Source of the DNA: Prevotella sp. | Lineage (GTDB): Bacteria; Bacteroidota; Bacteroidia; Bacteroidales; Bacteroidaceae | NCBI GenBank assembly: GCA_017623655.1 | Contig: JAGAON010000008.1 | Coordinates: 62,001 to 126,000, forward strand | Reading direction: 5' to 3' | DNA length: 64,000 nucleotides | Shown: positions 38,084-44,975 of the stretch, in pieces | Numbering within the stretch: the first letter of the stretch is position 1 | How the letters are laid out: every line of letters begins with the position of its first letter | Notes under the pieces: generated by a model | The model's database searches: none | What the model was told of the DNA's origin: nothing | The model's input: only the letters and a program-made list of their open reading frames with translations | Program-made: the position numbers and the translations under genes

Positions 38084-39316
38084 TCATCCGGAAACTGTTT
38101 CGGCTGCGGCAATGCCACACGCCGCCACATAGCCCATAGTCCACGCCGCTTGCAGGTTGAAGCCGCCTGTCACGGCGTCAACGTCGGTCACCTCACCCGC
38201 AAAATACAGTCCGGGATGCTTTTTTGCCTCAAGATTGTCAGGGCGCAGGCAGCCAAGCGCAACGCCGCCACAGGTGACAAACTCCTCCTTGAACTTGTTT
38301 TTGCCCGTCACACGGTATGTGTCGTTGGTGAGAATGTTCACCAGCCTGTTCATTCCCTTGCTCTGAACCTCGCCCCATCGGGCGTCGGGAGACAGGCCGG
38401 CCCTTGTCAGCAGATGTGTCCACAGGCGTGAATTGAGGGTTTCCGGATAGGCTGACGACAACTTTCTGCGGCCGTACCGCTGCACGAACAGCCCCAACAG
38501 CTGCGCCACACCACCCGCATCCGTGCCGTAAAGCCAGTTGATGCTGACGTCAACGCCGGCATATCCTTTTTCCGCCAGCACACGGGCGGCTGCGGACGAC
38601 AGCCTCAGCGTGGCGGGACCGCTTATGCCCCAATGGGTCACCAAGAGCGCACCGATGCCACGGAACTTTGTGCCGGCGAGGGACACCTGCGCGTTTTCCA
38701 CGACGGTGCCCATGAGTTCCGTCAGCCCCTTGTCGGCGATGCACAGCGAAAACAGGCTCGGCACCGGAGGGACAATATCGATGTCAAGGCCTTTCAGCAT
38801 ATCGAAGCCTGACGCCTTGGGGTGTCCTCCCGTCGTCACCAGCACCTTGTCGGCACGGAAGACCGTCCGGGGAGTCTCTATTTCATATCCTTTCCCAACG
38901 GGAGTTATGGCCGTAACCGCCGCTCCTGTCACCAGTCTGACACCACGCATACGCATCATGGCGAGCAGGGTGCTGACTATCTGCATCGCGTCTTGCGAGC
39001 GGGGGAAGACGCATTCGTCCTCCTGAGTCACCAAAGCCACACCCGCCTCCTCGAACCACCGGCAGGTGTCAGCGTGTGAGAAATGGTAAAAGAGTTTCTT
39101 CATCAGCCTGTGTCCGCGCGGATATACCTGCTCAAGGCTCCGCACGTCGGCAAAGGAATTGGTGAGATTACAGCGTCCCCCACCCGTCACGGCAACCTTG
39201 GCAAGGGCTTTTGAGCCACGCTCCAGCACCGTGACTGCCGCTTGCGGACACCTGCGTTTTATCTCTATCGCGGCGAAACAGCCTGCCGCTCCAGCTCCTA
39301 TAACTACTACTTCCAT
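38084..39316 (-). CDS. BaiN/HI0933-type NAD(P)/FAD-dependent oxidoreductase
   Basis: A 410-residue flavoprotein of the HI0933/BaiN family. N-terminal VVVIGAGAAGCFAAIEIKRR is the FAD dinucleotide fold, followed by the family signature VAVTGGGRCNLTNS, LVTTGGHPKASGFDML and, at the C-terminus, GLYFAGEVTDVDAVTGGFNLQ. The physiological substrate is not known; bile-acid enzymes belong to this family but so do many uncharacterised proteins. The start ATG at 39316 lies only about 5 bases downstream of a full promoter, suggesting a leaderless mRNA. It converges with the antiporter gene. Confidence 0.92.
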   Translation of the reverse strand: MEVVVIGAGAAGCFAAIEIKRRCPQAAVTVLERGSKALAKVAVTGGGRCNLTNSFADVRSLEQVYPRGHRLMKKLFYHFSHADTCRWFEEAGVALVTQEDECVFPRSQDAMQIVSTLLAMMRMRGVRLVTGAAVTAITPVGKGYEIETPRTVFRADKVLVTTGGHPKASGFDMLKGLDIDIVPPVPSLFSLCIADKGLTELMGTVVENAQVSLAGTKFRGIGALLVTHWGISGPATLRLSSAAARVLAEKGYAGVDVSINWLYGTDAGGVAQLLGLFVQRYGRRKLSSAYPETLNSRLWTHLLTRAGLSPDARWGEVQSKGMNRLVNILTNDTYRVTGKNKFKEEFVTCGGVALGCLRPDNLEAKKHPGLYFAGEVTDVDAVTGGFNLQAAWTMGYVAACGIAAAETVSG

Positions 39317-39321
39317 GGGTG

Positions 39322-39353
39322 CAAAGGTACAAAAGGTTTGCGCCATGGCAAAA
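39322..39353 (-). promoter_or_regulatory. Bacteroidetes-type promoter adjoining the BaiN-like start codon
   Basis: On the minus strand TTTTG at 39349-39353 (TTG at 39349-39351), a 19-base spacer, TACCTTTG at 39322-39329. The ATG begins at 39316, so transcription would start at or next to the A of ATG. Confidence 0.82.
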
Positions 39354-39370
39354 TATATTCACGGAAAAAC

Positions 39371-39401
39371 TTGCCTATATCGGCAGAAAAGAGTAATTTT
39401 G
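39371..39401 (+). promoter_or_regulatory. Bacteroidetes-type promoter of the TonB gene
   Basis: TTG at 39371-39373, a 20-base spacer, TAATTTTG at 39394-39401. The expected transcript start is about 35 bases before the TTG start codon. Confidence 0.8.
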
Positions 39402-39427
39402 CAACACAGTCGCACGGCTGTCATGTA

Positions 39428-39434
39428 AAGGAGC
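39428..39434 (+). promoter_or_regulatory. Shine-Dalgarno site deciding a TTG start
   Basis: AAAGGAG, seven bases ahead of the TTG at 39442-39444. A strong SD is uncommon in this phylum and here it marks a non-ATG start. Confidence 0.72.
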
Positions 39435-39441
39435 ACTGCAT

Positions 39442-40140
39442 TTGGAAGAGAAAAAGACATACAGAGCCGACTTGGAACACAAACGTCCGTTGGTGTTCGC
39501 CATAGCGCTTGCCGCCGTGACGGCAATCTTCGTGGGCGTGCTGTTCATCCCTTTCAAGAGCCTCAGCGCGATAGGCGCGGACTTGTTTGACGACTATTCG
39601 ATGGACCTTGACCTGAAAGCCAACGAGCAAGACGACATGATTTCCGCCGCGAAGCCGCAACAACAGCCGGAGAAAAAAGAGGCGGACAATATAAATAAGG
39701 TGGATGAGACAACGGAACTGCCGCCTGAACAGATAGAGCAGACGCCGCAGGAGACGGACAACAAGGACAAGGCGGAAGAGGAAAAAACGGAAGAGGAACC
39801 GCCGATAAACATGAACGGAGACGACAAGGAGACGCTGCGCATAGTGGAAGAACTGCCCGAATACCCCGGCGGCATGGTGGCATTCATGAAATGGTTGACG
39901 CAGACACTGAAATATCCGGAGTCCGCACTGAGACAAAAGCAGCAGGGAAAGGTGATGATCAGCTTCATAGTGGAGAAAGACGGCACGCTGACCGGACTGA
40001 AAGTGATAAAGAGTGCCGGCAGGCTTTTTGACGAAGAAGCCATGCGCGTGGCGCGGATGATGCCGCAGTGGAAGCCCGGCAAGGCAGAGGGAAAGCCCTG
40101 CCGCACGATGGTTGCCATCCCGATAGTATTTGAAATATAA
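39442..40140 (+). CDS. Energy transducer TonB family protein
   Basis: A 232-residue inner-membrane-anchored protein that transmits the proton gradient to TonB-dependent outer-membrane receptors. One transmembrane helix lies at residues ~15-37 (VFAIALAAVTAIFVGVLFI). A long Glu/Gln/Pro/Lys-rich periplasmic linker follows. The C-terminal TonB domain begins at about residue 140 (LPEYPGGMVAFMKWL), with KGKVMISFIVEKDG-like QGKVMISFIVEKDGTLTGL, VARMMPQWKPGK and final IPIVFEI. The start codon is TTG, fixed by the SD AAAGGAG and the promoter. ExbB/ExbD are not in the window. Confidence 0.9.
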   Translation: MEEKKTYRADLEHKRPLVFAIALAAVTAIFVGVLFIPFKSLSAIGADLFDDYSMDLDLKANEQDDMISAAKPQQQPEKKEADNINKVDETTELPPEQIEQTPQETDNKDKAEEEKTEEEPPINMNGDDKETLRIVEELPEYPGGMVAFMKWLTQTLKYPESALRQKQQGKVMISFIVEKDGTLTGLKVIKSAGRLFDEEAMRVARMMPQWKPGKAEGKPCRTMVAIPIVFEI

Positions 40141-40167
40141 GGCCGTTGCACTGCGCAACATATCAAT

Positions 40168-40210
40168 TAACGCATGAAGGCGCACCCGACGGGTGCGCCT
40201 TCATGCGTTA
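40168..40210. terminator. Perfect 20-bp inverted repeat, probable bidirectional terminator
   Basis: The left arm is 40168-40187, the loop GAC is at 40188-40190, and the right arm 40191-40210 is an exact reverse complement (core AAGGCGCACCC). It lies between the tonB stop and the 3' end of tRNA-Ser, two bases from the tRNA end. There is no long T-run. Confidence 0.75.
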
Positions 40211-40212
40211 AG

Positions 40213-40300
40213 CGGAGAGAGGGGGATTCGAACCCCCGTGGCACTTTTGGCGCCTACACGCTTTCCAGGCGTGCCTCTTAAGCCACTCGAGCATCTCTCC
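40213..40300 (-). tRNA. tRNA-Ser (anticodon GGA)
   Basis: An 88-base class II tRNA. Acceptor GGAGAGA pairs with TCTCTCC. The anticodon loop CTGGAAA gives GGA, reading UCC/UCU codons. The long variable arm and T-arm GGGGGTTCGAATCCCCC are canonical. D-loop G18-G19 is present (GAGTGGC). 3' CCA is not encoded. A promoter lies at 40341-40371. Confidence 0.97.
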
Positions 40301-40340
40301 TTCACAGCTTATAAAATGTAACCGAAGTTAAATTCGGCTG

Positions 40341-40371
40341 CAAAGGTAAGCATATTTTTTCATTCATGCAA
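40341..40371 (-). promoter_or_regulatory. Promoter of tRNA-Ser(GGA)
   Basis: Minus strand: TTG at 40369-40371, a 20-base spacer, TACCTTTG at 40341-40348. Confidence 0.78.
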
Positions 40372-40409
40372 ACATTTTCGCGGTTTTTCTTGAAACAATA
40401 CCGCAATAT

Positions 40410-40440
40410 TTGGCCATTCAGCAGGAAATGATTATCTTTG
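40410..40440 (+). promoter_or_regulatory. Promoter of the aldo/keto reductase gene
   Basis: TTG at 40410-40412, a 20-base spacer, TATCTTTG at 40433-40440, 21 bases before the ATG. Confidence 0.78.
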
Positions 40441-40461
40441 CAGAACTAATTTGTCATCACC

Positions 40462-41424
40462 ATGAACCTAAGAGAACAATATATCGCCTCGGCCGAACGA
40501 TACGCCAATGAGGACAGGATGTACAGGAGATGCGGCCGCTCCGGCGTGCTTCTTCCAAAGGTAAGCCTCGGCTTCTGGCACAACTTCGGCCACGAAGACC
40601 CTTACAGTCGCTGCCGCGCCATAACGCACTATGCCTTTGACCACGGCATTACTCACTTTGACCTTGCCAACAACTACGGCCCGCCTTACGGTGCGGGAGA
40701 GGAGACTTTCGGCCGGTTGATGGAGGAAGACTTCCGTCCTTACCGCGACGAACTGTTCATTGCGACCAAAGCGGGGTATGACATGTGGCCGGGACCATAC
40801 GGCAACTGGGGCTCAAGGAAATACCTTTTCGCCAGCATTGACCAAAGCCTGCGGCGCATGAAGGTTGACTATGTGGATCTGTTTTACAGCCACCGCTATG
40901 ACCCGGAGACACCGTTGGAGGAGACTTTGCAGGCTCTTGCCGATATTGTAAGGTGTGGCAAGGCACTGTATATAGGCATTTCCCGCTGGCCATTAGAGGC
41001 TCTGAAAGTGGCGAAAGAGTATCTCGCCGCCCGTGATGTGCCGCTGCTCATATACCAAGGCAGGCTGAACCTCATAGACAGGCAGCCGCAGCAGGAGGGG
41101 ATACTGGACTACTGCGCCGACAACGGCATAGGGTTCATATCGTTCTCGCCGCTCGCACAGGGGCTGCTGACGGACAAATACCTTAACGGAATACCCGCGG
41201 ACTCACGCATGACGCACAGCAACTATCTCAAGCCCGACTGCCTTACGCCGGAACTTTTGGCCGAACTGAGGCTGTTGTCTGACAACGCCAAGGCGGAGGG
41301 CAAGACGCTTTCCGACAAGGCTTTGGAATGGGTACTGGAACAAAGGGGCATCACCTCCGTGCTGGTCGGCGTGAGCAAGGTGGAGCAGATGGAGCGAAAC
41401 ATTGCGGCGGCGCTGGCAAAATAA
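40462..41424 (+). CDS. Aldo/keto reductase (YghZ/GpR-like)
   Basis: A 320-residue NADPH-dependent aldo/keto reductase of the AKR14 type, related to E. coli YghZ (L-glyceraldehyde-3-phosphate reductase). The catalytic tetrad is seen as Asp and Tyr in FDLANNYGPPYGAGEETFG, Lys in FIATKAGYDMWPGPYG and His in DLFYSHRYDPETPLEE. SFSPLAQGLLTDKYLNGIP and the NADP-binding ITSVLVGVSKVEQMERN near the end complete the barrel. It has its own promoter and is followed 124 bases later by a HsdR-N-like gene. Confidence 0.94.
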   Translation: MNLREQYIASAERYANEDRMYRRCGRSGVLLPKVSLGFWHNFGHEDPYSRCRAITHYAFDHGITHFDLANNYGPPYGAGEETFGRLMEEDFRPYRDELFIATKAGYDMWPGPYGNWGSRKYLFASIDQSLRRMKVDYVDLFYSHRYDPETPLEETLQALADIVRCGKALYIGISRWPLEALKVAKEYLAARDVPLLIYQGRLNLIDRQPQQEGILDYCADNGIGFISFSPLAQGLLTDKYLNGIPADSRMTHSNYLKPDCLTPELLAELRLLSDNAKAEGKTLSDKALEWVLEQRGITSVLVGVSKVEQMERNIAAALAK

Positions 41425-41444
41425 ATTGCCCACAGGTTGCGCTA

Positions 41445-41540
41445 CGCTTGGTTTTAGGTGGCAGGTTGTGGGTCACTTTGCCCACAATGTTCGGTCTGAA
41501 AGACCAATAACCAACAACCTACGACCTATAACCCACAAGA
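41445..41540. repeat. AGGTTGTGGGT-type imperfect inverted repeat
   Basis: TTTTAGGTGGCAGGTTGTGGGT faces ACCAACAACCTACGACC and TATAACCCAC. It belongs to the same degenerate family as 24731-24825 and lies between the reductase and the HsdR-N-like gene. Confidence 0.5.
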
Positions 41541-41548
41541 ACAAGCCA

Positions 41549-41995
41549 ATGAATCTCCCCGAATACGAAAACATACGGCTGAGGAAGACGCAGGACGGAA
41601 GGCACGAGGTGCTCGACATCCTGCGCCGGCGCTTTGTCACTCTCACGCCGGAGGAATGGGTGCGGCAGCACTTTGTGAACTTCCTTATAAGCCACAAGGG
41701 CTACCCCGCCGCGCTGATGGCGAACGAAGTGGAGCTGACAGTGGGCGGAAAACGCCTGCGATGTGACTCCGTTCTGTTCGACAAGGAGCGCAGGCCGCGC
41801 ATGATAATGGAGTATAAGGCGGAGAGCGTAACGCTGACCGACAAGGTGTTGACGCAGATAACTACATACAATATGCTGCTGCACGTGGAGTATCTCGTGG
41901 TCAGCAACGGCAACACGCACCTCTGCCTGCACTACAGTCACGACAGGGCGAAATGGGAATTCATGCCCGACATTCCGAGGTATGAGGAGCTTTGA
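41549..41995 (+). CDS. HsdR N-terminal-like domain protein (stand-alone)
   Basis: A 148-residue protein consisting only of the PD-(D/E)xK nuclease-like fold found at the N-terminus of type I restriction subunit R (PF13588 type). It shows RRRFVTLTPEEWVRQHFVNFLI, LRCDSVLFDKERRPRMIMEYKAESV (the D...ExK core, with EYK) and ITTYNMLLHVEYLVVSNGN. No HsdM or HsdS is nearby, so it is not a restriction system. In many Bacteroidetes this gene is next to holA; here holA is 9 kb away. ATG 41549 is chosen because the upstream open frame runs through repeat-like DNA. Confidence 0.88.
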   Translation: MNLPEYENIRLRKTQDGRHEVLDILRRRFVTLTPEEWVRQHFVNFLISHKGYPAALMANEVELTVGGKRLRCDSVLFDKERRPRMIMEYKAESVTLTDKVLTQITTYNMLLHVEYLVVSNGNTHLCLHYSHDRAKWEFMPDIPRYEEL

Positions 41996-42003
41996 GCAAA
42001 CAA

Positions 42004-42043
42004 AAGAAACGAGGATGCGTCACACGACACATCCTCGTTTCTT
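42004..42043. terminator. Bidirectional terminator hairpin
   Basis: AAGAAACGAGGAT (42004-42016) pairs perfectly with 42031-42043 around a 14-base loop that can pair further. It is T-rich on both sides. It lies between the HsdR-N-like gene and the 3' end of tRNA-Ser(CGA). Confidence 0.8.
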
Positions 42044-42047
42044 GTTG

Positions 42048-42135
42048 CGGAAAGTGAGGGATTCAAACCCCCGATGCCCATAATAGGCATACCGGATTTC
42101 GAGTCCAGCGCATTCGGTCACTCTGCCAACTTTCC
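42048..42135 (-). tRNA. tRNA-Ser (anticodon CGA)
   Basis: An 88-base class II tRNA. Acceptor GGAAAGT/ACTTTCC, D-stem GCA/TGC, anticodon stem CTGGA/TCCGG with loop CTCGAAA giving CGA (UCG codons), long variable arm. Unusually, the D-loop reads GAGTGAC (A at position 19) and the T-loop TTTGAAT (U at 56), so the standard G19-C56 tertiary pair is replaced by A19-U56. 3' CCA is not encoded. A promoter lies at 42149-42179. Confidence 0.95.
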
Positions 42136-42148
42136 TCGTTTTACGATG

Positions 42149-42179
42149 CAAAGGTAATGCTTTTTCTTTTCAAAAACAA
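42149..42179 (-). promoter_or_regulatory. Promoter of tRNA-Ser(CGA)
   Basis: Minus strand: TTG at 42177-42179, a 20-base spacer, TACCTTTG at 42149-42156. Confidence 0.76.
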
Positions 42180-42289
42180 GACATTCCGCATTTTTTGGCG
42201 TTTTTTTTGTTTTTTCTCCGTACTTTCGCGGTCATTGCAGCGGCCAAAGCGCCGGTAAACATCCAATTTAAGATGCCTCCGCCGGAAAT

Positions 42290-42320
42290 CCGGACGCACC
42301 AAGGTACGTCCATACAAGAC
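42290..42320. repeat. Half copy of the GTAGGGACGCACC element (copy 3)
   Basis: Only the right half, CGGACGCACCAAGGTACGTC followed by CATACAAGA. Confidence 0.7.
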
Positions 42321-42390
42321 TTCGCCATACAAAAACATTAAAAACATCGCAGCAAACACCACCCGCATCACAATACGAAGATTACAAACA

Positions 42391-42516
42391 ACGTTGTAGG
42401 GACGCACCTTGGTGCGTCCGCCGATATGAGAAGAAACATTCGCCAATGCGGGAAAATACGGCAATCCGGACGCACCAAGGTGCGTCCCTACAAGGCATTA
42501 TCATTCAACACGTTAC
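42391..42516. repeat. GTAGGGACGCACC palindromic element, copy 4
   Basis: AACGTTGTAGGGACGCACC through GGACGCACCAAGGTGCGTCC, CTACAAGGCATTATCATTC and a final ACACGTTAC. It is joined by AAAGACCATTG to 22-bp array copy 7. Confidence 0.88.
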
Positions 42517-42526
42517 AAAGACCATT

Positions 42527-42589
42527 GTAAAAGGGTGCTGATTACATCGCAATTAGCACCTGATTGCAGTGTAATCAGCACCCTTTTAC
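42527..42589. repeat. 22-bp modular repeat array, copy 7 (three units)
   Basis: AAAAGGGTGCTGATTAC, AATTAGCACCTGATTGC, AATCAGCACCCTTTTAC at exact 22-bp steps, directly after a GTAGGGACGCACC element. Confidence 0.92.
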
Positions 42590-42671
42590 TGAGCCGTCTG
42601 CAAGTCATTGAAAAACAAGGCGCAATATTTTCCGACACATCAAGGTGCGGACAATATGGCAAGGAACGTAA

Positions 42672-42708
42672 AAACGGCGGTTTCCCAAACAACAGGAAAC
42701 CGCCGTTT
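42672..42708. terminator. Strong terminator hairpin after the C10 peptidase gene
   Basis: A perfect 14-bp stem AAACGGCGGTTTCC with its complement at 42695-42708 and loop CAAACAACA. It is a sibling of the hairpin at 26373-26411. Confidence 0.85.
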
Positions 42709-42729
42709 CCGTTCTAACGCCCTTACATC

Positions 42730-44922
42730 TTACCTGTTCTTGACAACGAACTTTACAGGCATTCTTCCATGCCGGGGGCGCATTATATATACCCCTTTAC
42801 CATCATGAGCAGCTTTTCTGCCGCCAATGTCATAATAATCCGCACCGGCTTCCATGCCATGGTGTCCCGTAATATCCCCGACCTTGGTTGGAATAGCCTT
42901 TGACACCCGCACGTCATCCACATAAACGGATGTGCCATCCTGCACGTTTCCCTCTACTATCACATTATATTCTCCGTCCACCCGAAACGGTACTGAACAT
43001 TCAAGCCATCCCTGATGGTTCACCACCTCAACCGTTTTCTGTGCAACAATGTCACTTTCCCCAACCTTACTTATATATAATGTAAGGAAAACCTTGCTGT
43101 CAACGTGTTGGTTATAACACCTGTAACGCAGCGACAGGACATAGTTCTCACCCGCCTTGCCGCTGACAACAGGCGACACCAGCCGCGAAACCGTGGCCGC
43201 ATCGTAGTATGGCTCATCATTATCAAACGAGAGGAAAGCATATCCCCTGCCCTCTGCCGGTACGGGGAAAGCACTGTTCTCCGTGCCATCCAGCACGCAA
43301 ACCACATCCCACAGTCCTTTACCTTGCACACTCTGGCGTTCCCAACTGTCAAGCACGGCAAAGTCATTGAACCCCTCGCGGAACAATGTCTCCAGCGTCT
43401 TGTCCCCGTCATCGTCACCTGTACCGGTGCCGTTGCCTGTGGAAAGCGCAAGAAAGTCTGTTTGTCCGCCTAACGTACGCACCCTTGTAAGGGTGTCCGC
43501 ACCATCAGCCCGCACGAAAGGAACTACATAATACACCGCTTCATCCATCAGACCGCCGCTGCTTACGTTGCACCTGAAGGTGACATCGGGCACTGCCTCC
43601 ATTGTCCGCATATTGCGGATTCTCTGCTCAGCCAACACGGAGACACACGACATCGTACTGTTAAACAAGGCTATACCCATGGTGCCGGAGAACGAGGAGG
43701 CCGGGTCTATGTAAGAAGAAGAGTTAGACATATTGGTAAGCCCTACAAGATTGAATGATATTTCCTTGTCAAAGTCAAGGGTGCCAGTGCATGAGAAGTA
43801 GTCTGCATAGAACGTATCCTCATTCTTTCCTGCCGCTGTCGGCGAGAAACCGGCTATCAATCCCTGCGACGTGTTGAACCTGTAAAGATGTGGATTCAGT
43901 ATGTCCAGCTGATAATAACCATCATATTGGCTCTCCCATCCCCAGTTAACGTGGAACAACCCATCCGTATTCCGGTAGCCGTCTATGACGAAAGCGTGCC
44001 CGCCATTGCGCATATCGTAACCGAAATACACCAAAGGTCTTCCTGCATCCAGTTCCCCATGGACTATGGCGTACCACTCTTCTGACCTGAAATAGTTCCT
44101 TGGATAATATACAACAAGGGGGTAATTGAAGTATTTTCGCAAGCCGTATGCCACATCAAACGCGTATGCTCCCGAGCCACCTTGCGCCGCAATGCCATAG
44201 TCCATGCCCACAGCCACGCCGCAAGCCTTCATTATGTCCGCCACTGCCGCCTTGCCCCTATCAGAGGAAAGCAACGTATATCTATCTGACATACTGCCCC
44301 AGTCAAAGGTAGCCGCAGCATAATTGTAGGAGCAATAATACCCGTTGGTGCGCGTCGTGTAAGCAAAACTGCCGTTACCCGACCGCGGATATTGATGGTA
44401 TCTCATAACCTGCGCCATGGCGGTGGCCACACATCCCGACATTGTTCCATCCGGACAATCATCACTATACGGCGCATCCTGCCCCCATGCGGTGGTCAAC
44501 ATCGGTGCGACATCGGCATAATTACCAAGGTTTGCCGCACTCCTCACATTCCCAGAAGCGTCTCCCAGACATTCCGCTTGCTCCGCATAACAGTCCAACA
44601 GAGCCTCAAGGCCGCAGGGAATGCTGTCCGGATCAAACAAAGCACGGTCACAAATGCCCAGCACCGGCACCATTCTCTCGTCAGAAGAAACTATGACAAA
44701 CGCCTTGGACACACTGTCATTAAACACATAGTACGGCCTCCTCACAACCGGAAGCGACATAACCCTCGCCTTGCCCGTACCAACTTGCGGGCTGACCAAG
44801 CTCACATTGCCGCTTCCCAACACACTGCGCGCGATGGCCTCCGCATCCGACAGGTCACGCGGTTGCGCCACAGCGGACACGCAGCAGCACAGAAGTAAGA
44901 TATAATAGAGTGTATTTCGCAT
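42730..44922 (-). CDS. C10 family (streptopain-like) cysteine peptidase, secreted
   Basis: A 730-residue secreted cysteine protease. Signal peptide 1-19 ends CVSAVAQ. An N-terminal pro-region of the Spi/inhibitory type follows (ALFDPDSIPCGLEALLDCYA). In the catalytic domain, oxyanion Gln148 lies in TAWGQDAPY, catalytic Cys164 in SGCVATAMAQVMRYHQYP, His309 in GGHAFVIDGYR and Asn326-Trp327 in FHVNWGWE. A beta-sandwich adhesion-like region follows. The C-terminus, YYDIGGRKAAHDGKGVYIM then VKFVVKNR, resembles Prevotella sorting tails used by type IX secretion. It lies 53 bases after the BACON lipoprotein gene and probably shares its transcript. Confidence 0.93.
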   Translation of the reverse strand: MRNTLYYILLLCCCVSAVAQPRDLSDAEAIARSVLGSGNVSLVSPQVGTGKARVMSLPVVRRPYYVFNDSVSKAFVIVSSDERMVPVLGICDRALFDPDSIPCGLEALLDCYAEQAECLGDASGNVRSAANLGNYADVAPMLTTAWGQDAPYSDDCPDGTMSGCVATAMAQVMRYHQYPRSGNGSFAYTTRTNGYYCSYNYAAATFDWGSMSDRYTLLSSDRGKAAVADIMKACGVAVGMDYGIAAQGGSGAYAFDVAYGLRKYFNYPLVVYYPRNYFRSEEWYAIVHGELDAGRPLVYFGYDMRNGGHAFVIDGYRNTDGLFHVNWGWESQYDGYYQLDILNPHLYRFNTSQGLIAGFSPTAAGKNEDTFYADYFSCTGTLDFDKEISFNLVGLTNMSNSSSYIDPASSFSGTMGIALFNSTMSCVSVLAEQRIRNMRTMEAVPDVTFRCNVSSGGLMDEAVYYVVPFVRADGADTLTRVRTLGGQTDFLALSTGNGTGTGDDDGDKTLETLFREGFNDFAVLDSWERQSVQGKGLWDVVCVLDGTENSAFPVPAEGRGYAFLSFDNDEPYYDAATVSRLVSPVVSGKAGENYVLSLRYRCYNQHVDSKVFLTLYISKVGESDIVAQKTVEVVNHQGWLECSVPFRVDGEYNVIVEGNVQDGTSVYVDDVRVSKAIPTKVGDITGHHGMEAGADYYDIGGRKAAHDGKGVYIMRPRHGRMPVKFVVKNR

Positions 44923-44941
44923 AGTGTAAAAAGGTTTATAA

Positions 44942-44970
44942 TGGCTGCCCTCGTATCAAGAGGACAGCCA
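44942..44970 (-). terminator. Hairpin between lipoprotein and peptidase genes
   Basis: TGGCTGCCCTC pairs with GAGGACAGCCA (one mismatch) around a 7-base loop. No T-run follows on the minus strand, so it may slow or stabilise rather than end the transcript. Confidence 0.5.
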
Positions 44971-44975
44971 AACTG

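Larger units (their letters stand above)
42136..42729. other. Intergenic region between tRNA-Ser(CGA) and the C10 peptidase
   Basis: Contains the tRNA promoter, a half and a full GTAGGGACGCACC element (42290-42320 and 42391-42516), a three-unit 22-bp array (42527-42589) and a strong terminator (42672-42708). No gene is seen. Confidence 0.8.

Noticed and set aside
41549..41995. HsdR-like gene as part of a restriction system
   Set aside because: Only the N-terminal nuclease-fold domain is present; no motor, methylase or specificity subunit in the window.
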